This document shows, in pieces, positions 41,145 through 50,441 of a stretch of 64,000 nucleotides of DNA (positions are counted from its first letter, which is position 1; every line of letters starts with the position of its first letter). The DNA is from Clostridia bacterium (GTDB lineage: Bacteria > Bacillota > Clostridia > Oscillospirales > CAG-272): NCBI GenBank assembly GCA_017503325.1, contig JAFVTI010000030.1, forward strand, positions 1 through 64,000, read 5' to 3'. Made by a program: the position numbers and the translations under genes. Below the pieces are notes generated by a model. That model searched no databases and had not been told where the DNA came from. It saw only the letters and a program-made list of their open reading frames with translations.

Positions 41145-41891
41145 TCACATTTCAAATTGATACACAAGACAGCCAAGCACAAAGGGGGCTGCGGTCTCGG
41201 TACGCAGAATTCTCTTGCCGAGCCCTGTCATGCAAAGTCCCGCGTCCGCTGCCTCGGCCGCCTCCTCGGGGGAAAATCCGCCCTCGCTGCCCACGACAAT
41301 GCCGATGGTCGGGCATGCGGGCAGGTCGGTTGCCGCCTGCAGGATGCTTGCAAGCGTTTCGGTTCCCTTTCCTTCATAGCAATAAAGGCACAGGTCACAT
41401 TCACTTGCCGCTTTGAGCATTTCTTTATAAGATATGGTGGGCTTTACCTCGGGGATTCTGCCGCGTCCGCTCTGCTTGGCGGCTTCGGCCGCAATACGGC
41501 AGCGACGCTTGGTTTTGTCCGCCTCGCCGTCCGCCTTTGCCTTGGCAATACAGCGGCTGCTCTGGAACGGCACGATCTCGTGCACACCGCACTCCACCGC
41601 CTTTTGAATGATGGAATCGAACTTCTCCCCCTTGGGAAGTGCCTGGAACAGCACGGCCCTGTAGGGCGGCTCGGCTTGCGAGGGTGCGCCGCGGAGCACC
41701 TTGGCCACCACGCGCTTATCCTGCTCAAACGAGATCAGCTCACATTCATATTCTATGGCTTCCCGGTCGCAAACGGTAATGCACTCTCCCGCTGCCATGC
41801 GCAAGGAACGCGCGATATGGTGCGCATCCTCTCCGACAAGGGCGACGGTGTCGTTTTCAAACTGCTCCTCGGACACAAAAAAACGGGGCAT
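41145..41891 (-). CDS. rsmE: 16S rRNA m3U1498 methyltransferase
   Basis: A 248-aa SPOUT-fold methyltransferase: PRFFVSEEQFENDTVALVGEDAHHIARSLRM at the start, LFQALPKGEKFDSIIQKAVECGVHEIVPFQSSRCIAK, then the SAM knot region IGIVVGSEGGFSPEEAAEA and MTGLGKRILRTETAAPFVL. It methylates N3 of uridine 1498 in 16S rRNA. It is separated by 150 bp from the CdaR gene and ends normally. Confidence 0.95.
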   Translation of the reverse strand: MPRFFVSEEQFENDTVALVGEDAHHIARSLRMAAGECITVCDREAIEYECELISFEQDKRVVAKVLRGAPSQAEPPYRAVLFQALPKGEKFDSIIQKAVECGVHEIVPFQSSRCIAKAKADGEADKTKRRCRIAAEAAKQSGRGRIPEVKPTISYKEMLKAASECDLCLYCYEGKGTETLASILQAATDLPACPTIGIVVGSEGGFSPEEAAEAADAGLCMTGLGKRILRTETAAPFVLGCLVYQFEM

Positions 41892-42231
41892 AGAAACCTC
41901 CGACGAAAAAATTGCACAATTTGACGCATCAATATGCGCGTCAAATTCCTTGATTATTCACTATTATAATACACAATCACCAAATTGTCAAGCCCTATTT
42001 TGACAATTTTGACAAGCAATTTGACATTTTGCACGGATTTTTCAAAAATTTGTTGTCCAAAGTTTCCGTCAAAGTCACGAAGATCGCGAAATACTTTGCG
42101 ATCTTCGAATGCAGAATGCAAAATGCAGAATGAAGTGAAGAGAGAGGTGAGGAAGGTAGCATGAACATGAAAAACAAAAGCAAATACGCTCATTTGAACA
42201 GATTTCCTACCGCAATTTTGCATTTTGCATT
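41892..42231. other. Gene-free stretch upstream of rsmE
   Basis: It is AT-rich, with a 9-bp palindrome AGATCGCGAA...TTTGCGATCT near 42080-42106 and simple repeats of GCAGAATGCAAAATGC type near 42110-42135 that recur at 63250. No credible gene is visible. Confidence 0.55.
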
Positions 42232-42262
42232 AAAAAGCGGAGAGACTGCCCTCTCCGCTTTT
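42232..42262 (-). terminator. Terminator of the dlt-like operon
   Basis: The stem AAAAGCGGAGAG/CTCTCCGCTTTT is flanked by T-rich runs on both strands, just after the last gene of the operon. Confidence 0.82.
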
Positions 42263-42265
42263 TAT

Positions 42266-42736
42266 TCATGCTTGGATATAATGAATTGCGGTCACCACGC
42301 CGTCGCGGATGCCGAACATCAGCTTGGTATTTCCGTCCGTGTAGACCAGGCCGCCGTCGGCCGTTTCGGTATAGCCGTCGCCGTACGCGGACACGACCGC
42401 GCTCTTGGCCGAGCCGATCTTGATGCCCTGCGGAGTTGCCACGCTGTCGTCGGTCAGCACAATCTTGACAATGCGGTCCATGCCGCCCGTCATGACCGTA
42501 TCGTAGCGGAAACCGGGGTACACGAAGGTCTTATCGGGTCCCTCGCCGCCGCAGCTGTCCTCTTCAATATAATCGGAATATGCGCCAAGCGCGGACGCGA
42601 CCGCGTTGCCGTCGTCGCCTACGTGGATGGCCGTACCGTTATAAGAAAAGATATATTCCCCGCCCTTGCCCGCATCGCAAGCAACAAAGCAGGTCAGCAG
42701 CAGAGCTGCTGCGAAAATCAAACTCAATTTTCTCAT
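42266..42736 (-). CDS. Small lipoprotein in the dlt-like operon
   Basis: A 156-aa protein with a signal peptide and lipobox FVAC (Cys20). The mature part has two similar beta-rich segments: NAVASALGAYSDYIEEDSC and IKIGSAKSAVVSAYGDGYTE, the latter of the type seen in small secreted proteins that bind or monitor cell-wall-linked factors. No enzyme motif is present. Its start overlaps the stop of the SGNH gene by 4 bp. Confidence 0.8.
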   Translation of the reverse strand: MRKLSLIFAAALLLTCFVACDAGKGGEYIFSYNGTAIHVGDDGNAVASALGAYSDYIEEDSCGGEGPDKTFVYPGFRYDTVMTGGMDRIVKIVLTDDSVATPQGIKIGSAKSAVVSAYGDGYTETADGGLVYTDGNTKLMFGIRDGVVTAIHYIQA

Positions 42737-43773
42737 TTTGTTTGTTCTCCTTGTTGTTTTTCTTGGGTATATCGGTCAATTCTCTCTTGCCAGAGTGCGT
42801 CAAGCGCCGCGTCGCCGCGTCTGTCCTGTACGCCATGGTTGGTCACGAGCAGATCGCCGATATAGCGGGTCCACTTCTCTGCACCGTACACGTTGAGGTG
42901 CAAGCCCGCATCGTAGGTATCGCGCGACCAGTCAAGCCCCAGCCCCTCGTCCATGCCTACGAAATTATAATAGGTAAGATTCTTTTCTTTTGCATAGCTG
43001 ACGATCTGTGCATCCCATTCATCGTACCAGTAATACTTGACAGAATTGGTGGGTGCCTTGACCAGCACAAGCTCAGCCCCGTACTGCTCGCAAAGCGCAC
43101 ACATTTTTTCGAGATATTCCATACTGCGCGCAGGTAATGCGGAATCGATCAGCGCGTCGGGCTTGCGGTTGTCGGTCGGATCGACCGGCACGATGTTTGT
43201 CTGCATCAGATATCCCTGGTGCGTGATGTCCTCGTGCTTTGCAAAGGTTCTCTTGACGTCCTCTGCCGTCAAGCTGCTCCAGCGGTCGTGATAGCGCAGG
43301 ATGGGCATAAAGTAAGAGGCCAGAGACTCATCCTTTGTCATAGACGCACGGATGGCGTTCAGCTTGGACAGCGACCACGGCATGTCCTCCAAGGTCATGC
43401 GGCTGATCTCTTCCCTGGGCGTCTCGCCGTATTTGAGCGCCAACACGTTGAATACAACGACCTTGACGTCAGGCTCTTTTTTAAGCGTATCCTCAAGGAT
43501 ATAGTAGGATTGCCACACGGTCTGCTGCGATGAGCCGCGGACATATGAGGTAATGCCGTACTGCTCGTAAAGCACGGCGGGCACAATGCCCTCGTAGATC
43601 TCGCAGTCACCCACGAAAATCACGTCGTGTGCATCCGTTGCCTGCTCATAGCCGCAAAGCAGATGTCCCTCGCGGTTATCGTAGCGCGACGGAATCAGCA
43701 AAGCCTGCGCGAGCATAAGCGCGACAAGCAACAAAACGAGTGCAAGGACGACAGCAAAAATTCTCTTTTTCAT
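42733..43773 (-). CDS. SGNH/GDSL-like membrane-anchored protein (DltD-like role)
   Basis: A 346-aa protein with one N-terminal transmembrane or signal helix, then an extracellular SGNH-type domain. Block I may be DVIFVGDCEIYEG (Asp/Cys in place of the usual GDS Ser), and the C-terminal catalytic pair fits DAGLHLNVYGAEKW (DxxH). It likely acts on or transfers the polymer modification made by the operon, the place DltD holds in standard dlt operons. The altered first motif is notable. The ATG at 43773 follows AAAGGAGG. Confidence 0.78.
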   Translation of the reverse strand: MKKRIFAVVLALVLLLVALMLAQALLIPSRYDNREGHLLCGYEQATDAHDVIFVGDCEIYEGIVPAVLYEQYGITSYVRGSSQQTVWQSYYILEDTLKKEPDVKVVVFNVLALKYGETPREEISRMTLEDMPWSLSKLNAIRASMTKDESLASYFMPILRYHDRWSSLTAEDVKRTFAKHEDITHQGYLMQTNIVPVDPTDNRKPDALIDSALPARSMEYLEKMCALCEQYGAELVLVKAPTNSVKYYWYDEWDAQIVSYAKEKNLTYYNFVGMDEGLGLDWSRDTYDAGLHLNVYGAEKWTRYIGDLLVTNHGVQDRRGDAALDALWQERIDRYTQEKQQGEQTK

Positions 43774-43785
43774 CACTGCCCTCCT

Positions 43786-45357
43786 TTAATTGAACGTGCC
43801 GCCATAGATAAAGGCGGACGCATCGTAGCCAAGTCCGTACGTGCCGAACACCAGCACAAGGAATACAAGTGCTGCCAGGGCAAAACTGCCAAGCCAGGGA
43901 CGCTCCCACAGCTTTTCGCGCAGGGGTCTGTCCTTGCCCAGCCGGCTGACGCCGAACATGAAAAGGATGCCCACACCGATCACACAGAACGAAGCCGCGC
44001 TGACGCCAAGCGAGGTCACGCTGCCGTCAAACAGGCTGCCCCAGTTGGGCGTGGTGAACACCGAAAAGAACTTTTGGAAGGTCAGCGGCACGTTCATATA
44101 GCAGTCAAAGACGCGGATGAGTGCCATCAGACAGAAGGTGCGCACCGCCATAAAGGTCTGATACGGCGCACTTGCGTGAAGTCGCGGGAATTTGGTACGG
44201 AACTTGGTATACAGGGGCTCCAGCTCCTGCGAGACCAGCAGCACCAGACAATTGAGCATTGCCCAGACTACGAAATTCCATGCAATGCCGTGCCAAAGAC
44301 CTGTGGCAAGCCAGGTGACGATTGTGGTGATATACACGGGTAAACGCTTGCCGATGGCCGTGCCCAGATGCGCGCGGCTCCACTTGGAGAGCTTTTGCAT
44401 GCTCTTGGTCACGGACAGGGGGTAGAAAATGTAATTCGTAAACCACGCGCCCATGGTGATATGCCAGCGGCGCCAGTATTCCGCGGTGGATTTGGACGAA
44501 AACGGACGGTTAAAGTTTTCGGGCAACCTGATGCCCAGCATTTCGGCAGAGCCAAGCACGATGTCGATGCCGCCCGTAAAGTCACCGTAAATACGGATGG
44601 AATAAAACAGGCAAAGCAGCAAAAAGTACACGCCGCTCCTCTGCTGCGCCACGATGGCACCCACGGCAGGCGCGATGGCGTCCGCCACCACAAGCTTTTT
44701 GAAAAAGCCCCAGGCAACGCGCACGGCACCCGTATAAAGGTTTTTGCCTTCCAATGCGTGCGGCACGAAGTACTGCTCGCCCACGTCGCTGTATTTGCTG
44801 ATCGGGCCCATGACAAGCTGCGGGAAAAAGCCCACGAACAGCGCGTGCTTGGCAAAATTCTTTTGCACGGGCGCTTTTTCGCGGTAAACGTCCAGCATGT
44901 ATCCGACGGCGATAAAGGTATAGTAGGAAATGCCCATGATCTCCAGAGCATACGCGCCGAACGAAATACCTGCGCCGCTCACCCTGATCCCAAAATAGCC
45001 GGACACGAACTTGGCGTACACCAGCGCAGCAATCAGCACGCCAATGCCTACGCATACGATAACAAGGTTTCCCTTTTTGCTCTTGTTTTTATAGGCCTTT
45101 CGCTCCTCCTTGGGCAGCTCCTTATGCTCTGAAAGCCACGCGGCACACGCGCTCTGTCGCTTGCCGATCAGGCGCACCGAGACGTACGAGATGACGATGA
45201 CCGCCAACAAAAACAGGCAGCTCGTCACGCCCGCAAAGGCGTAGAACACCACGCTGCCCGCCAGCAGCACCACCCATTGCGCCCGCTTGGGTGCAAGGTA
45301 GTACGCCGCGACCAGGACTAAGAGAAAGCAAAGGAATTCTATCGAAGCAAAATTCAT
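43786..45357 (-). CDS. dltB: MBOAT-family acyltransferase (DltB-like)
   Basis: A 523-aa membrane protein with about ten hydrophobic helices. The MBOAT core carries the catalytic His in TGLWHGIAWNFVVWAM and NFNRPFSSKSTAEYWRRWHITMG upstream of it. It should move acyl groups from the carrier protein across the membrane. The start FASIEFLCFLLVLVAAYYLAPKR is typical. The stop lies 9 bp before the SGNH gene. Confidence 0.87.
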   Translation of the reverse strand: MNFASIEFLCFLLVLVAAYYLAPKRAQWVVLLAGSVVFYAFAGVTSCLFLLAVIVISYVSVRLIGKRQSACAAWLSEHKELPKEERKAYKNKSKKGNLVIVCVGIGVLIAALVYAKFVSGYFGIRVSGAGISFGAYALEIMGISYYTFIAVGYMLDVYREKAPVQKNFAKHALFVGFFPQLVMGPISKYSDVGEQYFVPHALEGKNLYTGAVRVAWGFFKKLVVADAIAPAVGAIVAQQRSGVYFLLLCLFYSIRIYGDFTGGIDIVLGSAEMLGIRLPENFNRPFSSKSTAEYWRRWHITMGAWFTNYIFYPLSVTKSMQKLSKWSRAHLGTAIGKRLPVYITTIVTWLATGLWHGIAWNFVVWAMLNCLVLLVSQELEPLYTKFRTKFPRLHASAPYQTFMAVRTFCLMALIRVFDCYMNVPLTFQKFFSVFTTPNWGSLFDGSVTSLGVSAASFCVIGVGILFMFGVSRLGKDRPLREKLWERPWLGSFALAALVFLVLVFGTYGLGYDASAFIYGGTFN

Positions 45358-45360
45358 GCC

Positions 45361-45588
45361 TTACACCGTGTCCAGGCGTTCGATCAGCTCCCAGAGTGCA
45401 CGTGCCGAGTTGAAGTTCTCGGGCAAAATCTCCTCTGCGGGAATGGATACGTCAAAGGCGTCGTTGATATCCGTGATCAGCGTCACGATATCCAAGGAAT
45501 CCAGGATTCCGTTGTCCACAAGACCCTCTTCGGTCTCATAATCAATCTCGGGGTGAAGCTCCTCTAACAGTTCGATGAGTTGTTCCAT
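45361..45588 (-). CDS. dltC: Acyl carrier protein (DltC-like)
   Basis: A 75-aa carrier: ELLEELHPEIDYETEEGLVDNGILDSLDIVTLITDINDAF. The Ser in DNGILDSLD is the phosphopantetheine attachment site. It would receive D-alanine or another acyl group from the ligase. It lies between ligase and MBOAT as in dlt operons. Confidence 0.87.
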   Translation of the reverse strand: MEQLIELLEELHPEIDYETEEGLVDNGILDSLDIVTLITDINDAFDVSIPAEEILPENFNSARALWELIERLDTV

Positions 45589-45605
45589 GTTATTTCTCCT
45601 GAATA

Positions 45606-47117
45606 TTATTTATCGTTTTGGGTTGCCTGCTCCAAAAGCAGGCGGCGGTCCAGCTTGCCGTTGACGGTCAGCGGCATGGTATCCAGCTTGTGCGTGACGT
45701 TCGGCAGCATGTAGCGCGGCAGCAAGAGGCGCAGCTCCTTGGTCAGTGCAGCGGTCTCGATCTCGCCGACAAAATACATCACGATCTTCTTTTGCTCGGC
45801 AAGGTAGACGCAGCAAACGCGTCCCACACCGTCCACCGTAGCGGCAGCGGCCTCGATCTCGCCAAGCTCGATGCGATGCCCCATATGCTTGATCTGGGAA
45901 TCCTTGCGAGAGACGAACACAAGCTCGCCGTAATCGTTGTATCTGCCAAGGTCTCCCGTGCGGTACACGGTCTCGGGATATGCCGACTGCAAGGGGTTCT
46001 GCAAAAACGCCTCGGCCGTTTTTTCGGGGTTGTTGTAATATCCGAGCGTGACGCAGGTGCCCGAGATGTAGATCTCGCCAACCTCGCCCTGCTCCGCTCT
46101 CTTGCCCTGCTCGTTGATCAGCAGAATGCGGGTGTTGCGGAAGGGTCTGCCCACGGGAATGGGCTCGTCCTCGGCAAGCTCGCGCGTCGCGGGCCAATAG
46201 CAGGACATGCCGGTCGCTTCGGTCGGACCGTAGAGGTTAAAGAAGCGCGCATCCGGCAAGGCCGCACGCCAAAGGTCATACTGCTTTTTCGGGAACACCT
46301 CGCTGCCAAAGCAGACGGTCTCCAGATACTTGGGCGGATTCTTTTCAAGCACACCCAAGGACGAGATCATGGTCAGCGCACTCACCACCCAGCAGACTGT
46401 GTTGATCTTGTGCTCGTTGAGATAATCGCACAGCTTGACCGGAAACATAAACAGCTGCTTGGGGATCAGGTACGCCGTCGCACCGTACTTGATGGTGGGC
46501 ATGATCTCCTTTAAGGGCGCGTCGAAATAAAGCGGGGTCTGATTGCCAAACACGGTGTGCTCGTCAAATCCGATGGCCTCGCACAGCGTTTCGGTGTAAT
46601 CGATCACCGAGCGATGGCAGGCCGCCACGCCCTTGGGCACGCCGGTCGAGCCCGAGGTGAACACCACGTAGGCAGGATCGGTATCCACGTGCACCTCTCT
46701 TGCGCAAGCAATCAGCGCATCGTTGATCGGATAGCAGCAAATATCGTCGTAAAGCGCGACGTCAAGCCCCAGAGAAGAGGCCAGCGCCATGTTCTTTTTG
46801 TCGCAGATCACCATGCGCGGCTGCACGGTATCCAAGATCATTTGCAATCTCTTGGGCGGCATTGCGGCATCGGGGGCGACGTAAAAACCGCCTGCATACA
46901 GCACGCCGAAAAAGGTCGCCAGCTGCGTGGGATGCTTGTCCATGAGCACCGCAACGCATCCGCGTCCGTGCCCGTGCTCCAGCAGATACGAGCCAATGCT
47001 GCGTGCGCTTTCCGAAAGCTCGGCAAAGGTCATATGGTCCGTGCCGTCCGAAAAGGCTACCTTATCGGGCAGGCGCGGCACAGTTTGCTCCAGGTATTCC
47101 AGTATATTGGTTTGCAT
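45606..47117 (-). CDS. dltA: D-alanine--carrier ligase or related adenylating enzyme (DltA-like)
   Basis: A 503-aa AMP-forming enzyme. Motifs are VFTSGSTGVPKGV, YGPTEATGM, YRTGDLGRYNDYGE and the C-terminal Lys in LTVNGKLDRR. It should activate D-alanine (or a related acid) and load it on the carrier. The ATG at 47117 lies 8 nt after AAAGGA, in preference to an upstream TTG. Which acid it uses cannot be proven by eye. Confidence 0.88.
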   Translation of the reverse strand: MQTNILEYLEQTVPRLPDKVAFSDGTDHMTFAELSESARSIGSYLLEHGHGRGCVAVLMDKHPTQLATFFGVLYAGGFYVAPDAAMPPKRLQMILDTVQPRMVICDKKNMALASSLGLDVALYDDICCYPINDALIACAREVHVDTDPAYVVFTSGSTGVPKGVAACHRSVIDYTETLCEAIGFDEHTVFGNQTPLYFDAPLKEIMPTIKYGATAYLIPKQLFMFPVKLCDYLNEHKINTVCWVVSALTMISSLGVLEKNPPKYLETVCFGSEVFPKKQYDLWRAALPDARFFNLYGPTEATGMSCYWPATRELAEDEPIPVGRPFRNTRILLINEQGKRAEQGEVGEIYISGTCVTLGYYNNPEKTAEAFLQNPLQSAYPETVYRTGDLGRYNDYGELVFVSRKDSQIKHMGHRIELGEIEAAAATVDGVGRVCCVYLAEQKKIVMYFVGEIETAALTKELRLLLPRYMLPNVTHKLDTMPLTVNGKLDRRLLLEQATQNDK

Positions 47118-47129
47118 AATCAAGGTCCT

Positions 47130-48389
47130 TTATTTGATATAGGGATAAAGCTCGGGGATATAGGTTACGATCTTGGTGCTTGTTGCGGGGTACTTGGTCT
47201 TATCGTAGATGCGGAAGTAATCCCCTGCGCGCCATGCGTCGTAGGCTGCGACCTGTGCGTCGGTCAAGAGGCACCCGCTGACGTTGTAGGCAGCGGTCAG
47301 GCGCGTGGAGTCGTAATGATACCACACGGGAGAATCGGCCGTGCCGATATTGACCAAGCTCCAGAAATGGGTGTTGTCGGTATAGCCGGGCAGACGCTGA
47401 ATGTCCATATTCTGAATGCCCAGTCGCTCAAAAAACGCCTTGGATGCGGCAAAATAGCTGTAGCAATCCCCCGTGCCCGAGGAGAACAGCGCCATATAGG
47501 CGGCATATTTCCAGTCGCCCTTGGTCGAGGTGTTGACGTAAGCAATGTTGCCCTGCACGTACTCGTAAATCGCACGGCATTGCGCGACCTTGTCCATATC
47601 GGGCGTAATAATTCTTGCAATGACCTTATCGATCTCGGCATACAGCATCTCATCGGTCACGGTCATGGAGACCACCAGCACGGTCGCTTCTGCCTTTGAT
47701 ACGTTGCCCGAGAGATCGGTCGCGGTATAATAAACCTTGTAAGAGCCCTCGCGGTTGACGTTGACCCCGGAGGAATCCACCGAGAGCGTAATCTCGCCCG
47801 CGCAGTTGTCGGTAACCTTAATGTGATTGCGCCACACAATGCCCTCGCCGATATTGCATTCAATATCCTGCGCTTCGATGGTGGGCGGCACCTCGTCCTT
47901 GCAGGGGGTCAGCACCACGTCGTAAACGGGAGATTTGTTGCCGCTGGCATCGGTATATTGCACCTGAACGGTGTAATCCTTATAGGAATTGAAATCGGGC
48001 AGATCTCCCACGTATTCGCCGGTATAATTGTCAACCTCGGTGGTGGACTGTACGAAATACACGGGATCGGGGATCGAGGTGCCCACAGCCCAGTACACTC
48101 TTTGCACCTGCATGGTGGGCACCGTGGTATCCTTGACGGTCAGCTTGACCTTGACCGTCTTTCCGCCGCTGATCACCGAAAAGGTGTATTTCCCTGCGTG
48201 ATTGACGCAATCCGGGTCGAAATCCGCACCGAACGTAGCAGTTTCATCTCCCGTCAGATCGGCAGGAGTGATCTGCTCACCTGCCTCGATGGTCATGCGC
48301 TCGCCACAGCCGACAAGCATCACACAAAGAGAGAGAAGCAAGCAAAAAAGCAACGAAATCGAGATATATCTGCTAACCGAACGGTTCAT
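47130..48389 (-). CDS. Transglutaminase-like lipoprotein with Ig-like domains
   Basis: A 419-aa protein with signal peptide and lipobox VGC (near Cys28). Two or three beta-sandwich domains (about 50-280) have KDTTVPTMQV and GSYKVYYTATDLSGNVS. A transglutaminase-like domain (about 300-400) has Cys in GTGDCYSYFAASKAFFERLG, His in NTHFWSLV and Asp in HYDSTR. It may cross-link or cleave surface peptides. It is the first gene of the operon and reads straight into dltA. The start at 48389 follows AAAGGA. Confidence 0.83.
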   Translation of the reverse strand: MNRSVSRYISISLLFCLLLSLCVMLVGCGERMTIEAGEQITPADLTGDETATFGADFDPDCVNHAGKYTFSVISGGKTVKVKLTVKDTTVPTMQVQRVYWAVGTSIPDPVYFVQSTTEVDNYTGEYVGDLPDFNSYKDYTVQVQYTDASGNKSPVYDVVLTPCKDEVPPTIEAQDIECNIGEGIVWRNHIKVTDNCAGEITLSVDSSGVNVNREGSYKVYYTATDLSGNVSKAEATVLVVSMTVTDEMLYAEIDKVIARIITPDMDKVAQCRAIYEYVQGNIAYVNTSTKGDWKYAAYMALFSSGTGDCYSYFAASKAFFERLGIQNMDIQRLPGYTDNTHFWSLVNIGTADSPVWYHYDSTRLTAAYNVSGCLLTDAQVAAYDAWRAGDYFRIYDKTKYPATSTKIVTYIPELYPYIK

Positions 48390-48557
48390 TTCAAAGTCCT
48401 TTCGGGCACGCACAGCCGCACGCCCCCATAATAATATAGTATTTATTATTATAACATTATAAGCACGGTGTGTCAACAGGGTTGCGGGGCTTTTTTTGAA
48501 AAATGCGCGCAAGTGCCAAACGCGACTGCCCGTCATTGCAGGTTACGCAATCCGTCC

Positions 48558-48661
48558 GTAGGGGGCGACGTCCTCGACGCCCCGGGCAGGCGCAAAGAAC
48601 CTATTCGATTGCGATAAGACTTGTTTATGTAGGACGGGGCGTCGAGGACGTCGCCCCCTAC
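48558..48661. repeat. Inverted repeat, perfect 27-bp arms ending GTAGGGG/CCCCTAC
   Basis: Arms 48558-48584 and 48635-48661 are perfectly complementary (GTAGGGGGCGACGTCCTCGA...). The 50-bp centre has no gene. The gene-free stretch 48390-48828 also holds an ACGGACGA/TCGTCCGT hairpin at 48694-48718. Confidence 0.85.
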
Positions 48662-48727
48662 CGATGGACGTATCGCGTGCCCAAAGCAACGGAACGGACG
48701 AGCATTGGTCGTCCGTACTGAAACAAC

Positions 48728-48763
48728 AAAAATCCCCTCGGCAAGCACACCTACCGAGAGGAA
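48728..48763 (-). terminator. Terminator of the 48.8-kb membrane protein gene
   Basis: The stem CCTCTCGG/CCGAgGGG has TTTTTGTTGTTT on the minus strand. Confidence 0.72.
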
Positions 48764-48828
48764 AATTGCAATGCAACTATTTTTTTCAAAGGAATTTCAA
48801 ACGATCGGTGTGCCGATCGGGGGGGCAA

Positions 48829-50415
48829 TTAAGGGATGATAACCTCAATTTTATTTTCCAAGGTATTGCTGAAGTAGAAATAAACCTCTATGCCGTCCTC
48901 AAGAATATAATGCTCGATAAAGTTGTAATCCTCTCCCTCGTGCATTTCATTGCTGCTCTCAAGAACCTCATAATACCTGTCATTGATGACCAACCACCAG
49001 TCCGCGGTATCATTATTGGAATGATAGCCGCGTACTTCAAATACCATATACTCGGATTTGATTGCCATAGTACCGCAGCTGACACCACTGTATTTCTTGC
49101 TCCAAGGATGAAACCCAAGATGGTCATTACACAGCTGGGCAAAGCCTTTCAACAGAAGATCGTGCGAGGTAAATGATGCCTCGGACTGCGCGCGTGCAGC
49201 CTCTTTTCTGTCAAGGAAATTCTCATAAGCAGCCATCTGCGTCTCATCAAAAGTTGCCAACACATCCTCGGTGGGCATTTCCGCATTTATATCGCTGTAT
49301 GAATTGTATGCGTAAGGGTTGACCCAATTCTCTTCTCCCTCTCTTGCCAGATCGGAGATATCGTATCCTGCGTCTTCACTCACATAACGAGAGGTATTGA
49401 TCCACTCATCCCGTGAAGCAGTGCTACGGATGGACTTGATTGTGTCATGATAAGCGAAAAATGCATCACGCTTTTCGGTGTCGATTTCACCGCTTTCATC
49501 CACAAACGACTCTGCATACAGATTGATGGGCTTGCGGATGGTGTACTGCGCTGCTTCCTTTTCAAATATCTCGAAATTGGACAGTGCTTGGTCGAACGTC
49601 TTGTTTGTCATCAGATTCAGGTCGTGGGCAAACAGATAGCGGAATGCAGCCATGTAAATGCTGCCCGCAGCTATGATCTCACCCTCGGGATTGTAGACGG
49701 TATAGTCAATAAACGTATCCCTGTTGCAGCCTGCATCACTGTAACCCACATGCTGCGTGTAAAACCACGAAAGGCTCTCGTCACCCTTGAGTGTCAGCTC
49801 GCTGTCGGCAAAGTGCGACAAATAAAAGAGATCCCATTTACCGCCGTTATCATCCACGTACTGATACATCATCTCACCGTACTCGCGCGCCTGTTTTACC
49901 TGTCCCAACGCACCGTAATCGCAGCTGAGCTTGACAGTATTTTCCGCACCGCAGTTCAGCGTGATGATGGGCATTGGTGCGGTAAAATATTCATCGGTTT
50001 CGTCGAACGAAATACCGCTGTTCTGACCGGGCATACTGATCAAACCATCATCACTCACCGTAAAACCGGAATACGAAATATTGCCCAGACTGAGCAGCTG
50101 CGCAACGCCGGGGTATTTCATCACGTCCTCAATGGGCGGAATATCGGTGGTGTCCGCACCCTGCGTGCCCGTACTCTCCGAATCGGTCGTCTCGCCCGGA
50201 ATTTCGCCCGGAGTATCCTCGCCAAGCATCATGGGGGCAACGATCAGGGCGGACGCCAGCGTGGTGATCAGCAATGCTGCCGCAAGCACCAAAGCAACAC
50301 GTGCCTTGCCCGATGCCAAGAAAGCCTTTTTCCTGCGCGGCTTCATGCAAGAGGCGATCTGCTCCTCGTTCAGCGTATCCAGCGCGTCTATGAGCTTATC
50401 TGTTTTTTTGTTCAT
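48829..50415 (-). CDS. Membrane protein downstream of an ECF sigma factor (anti-sigma-like)
   Basis: A 528-aa protein. The first 45 residues (MNKKTDKLIDALDTLNEEQIASCMKPRR) resemble the cytoplasmic part of clostridial sigma-regulating proteins. One transmembrane helix follows, then a Thr/Gly/Asp-rich linker and a large external domain of about 400 aa with acidic patches and few cysteines. It probably holds the sigma factor at the membrane; the sensed signal is unknown. It starts 26 bp after the sigma factor gene. Confidence 0.75.
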   Translation of the reverse strand: MNKKTDKLIDALDTLNEEQIASCMKPRRKKAFLASGKARVALVLAAALLITTLASALIVAPMMLGEDTPGEIPGETTDSESTGTQGADTTDIPPIEDVMKYPGVAQLLSLGNISYSGFTVSDDGLISMPGQNSGISFDETDEYFTAPMPIITLNCGAENTVKLSCDYGALGQVKQAREYGEMMYQYVDDNGGKWDLFYLSHFADSELTLKGDESLSWFYTQHVGYSDAGCNRDTFIDYTVYNPEGEIIAAGSIYMAAFRYLFAHDLNLMTNKTFDQALSNFEIFEKEAAQYTIRKPINLYAESFVDESGEIDTEKRDAFFAYHDTIKSIRSTASRDEWINTSRYVSEDAGYDISDLAREGEENWVNPYAYNSYSDINAEMPTEDVLATFDETQMAAYENFLDRKEAARAQSEASFTSHDLLLKGFAQLCNDHLGFHPWSKKYSGVSCGTMAIKSEYMVFEVRGYHSNNDTADWWLVINDRYYEVLESSNEMHEGEDYNFIEHYILEDGIEVYFYFSNTLENKIEVIIP

Positions 50416-50441
50416 AAAAAAACCTCCTATTCTGTGTTGCC

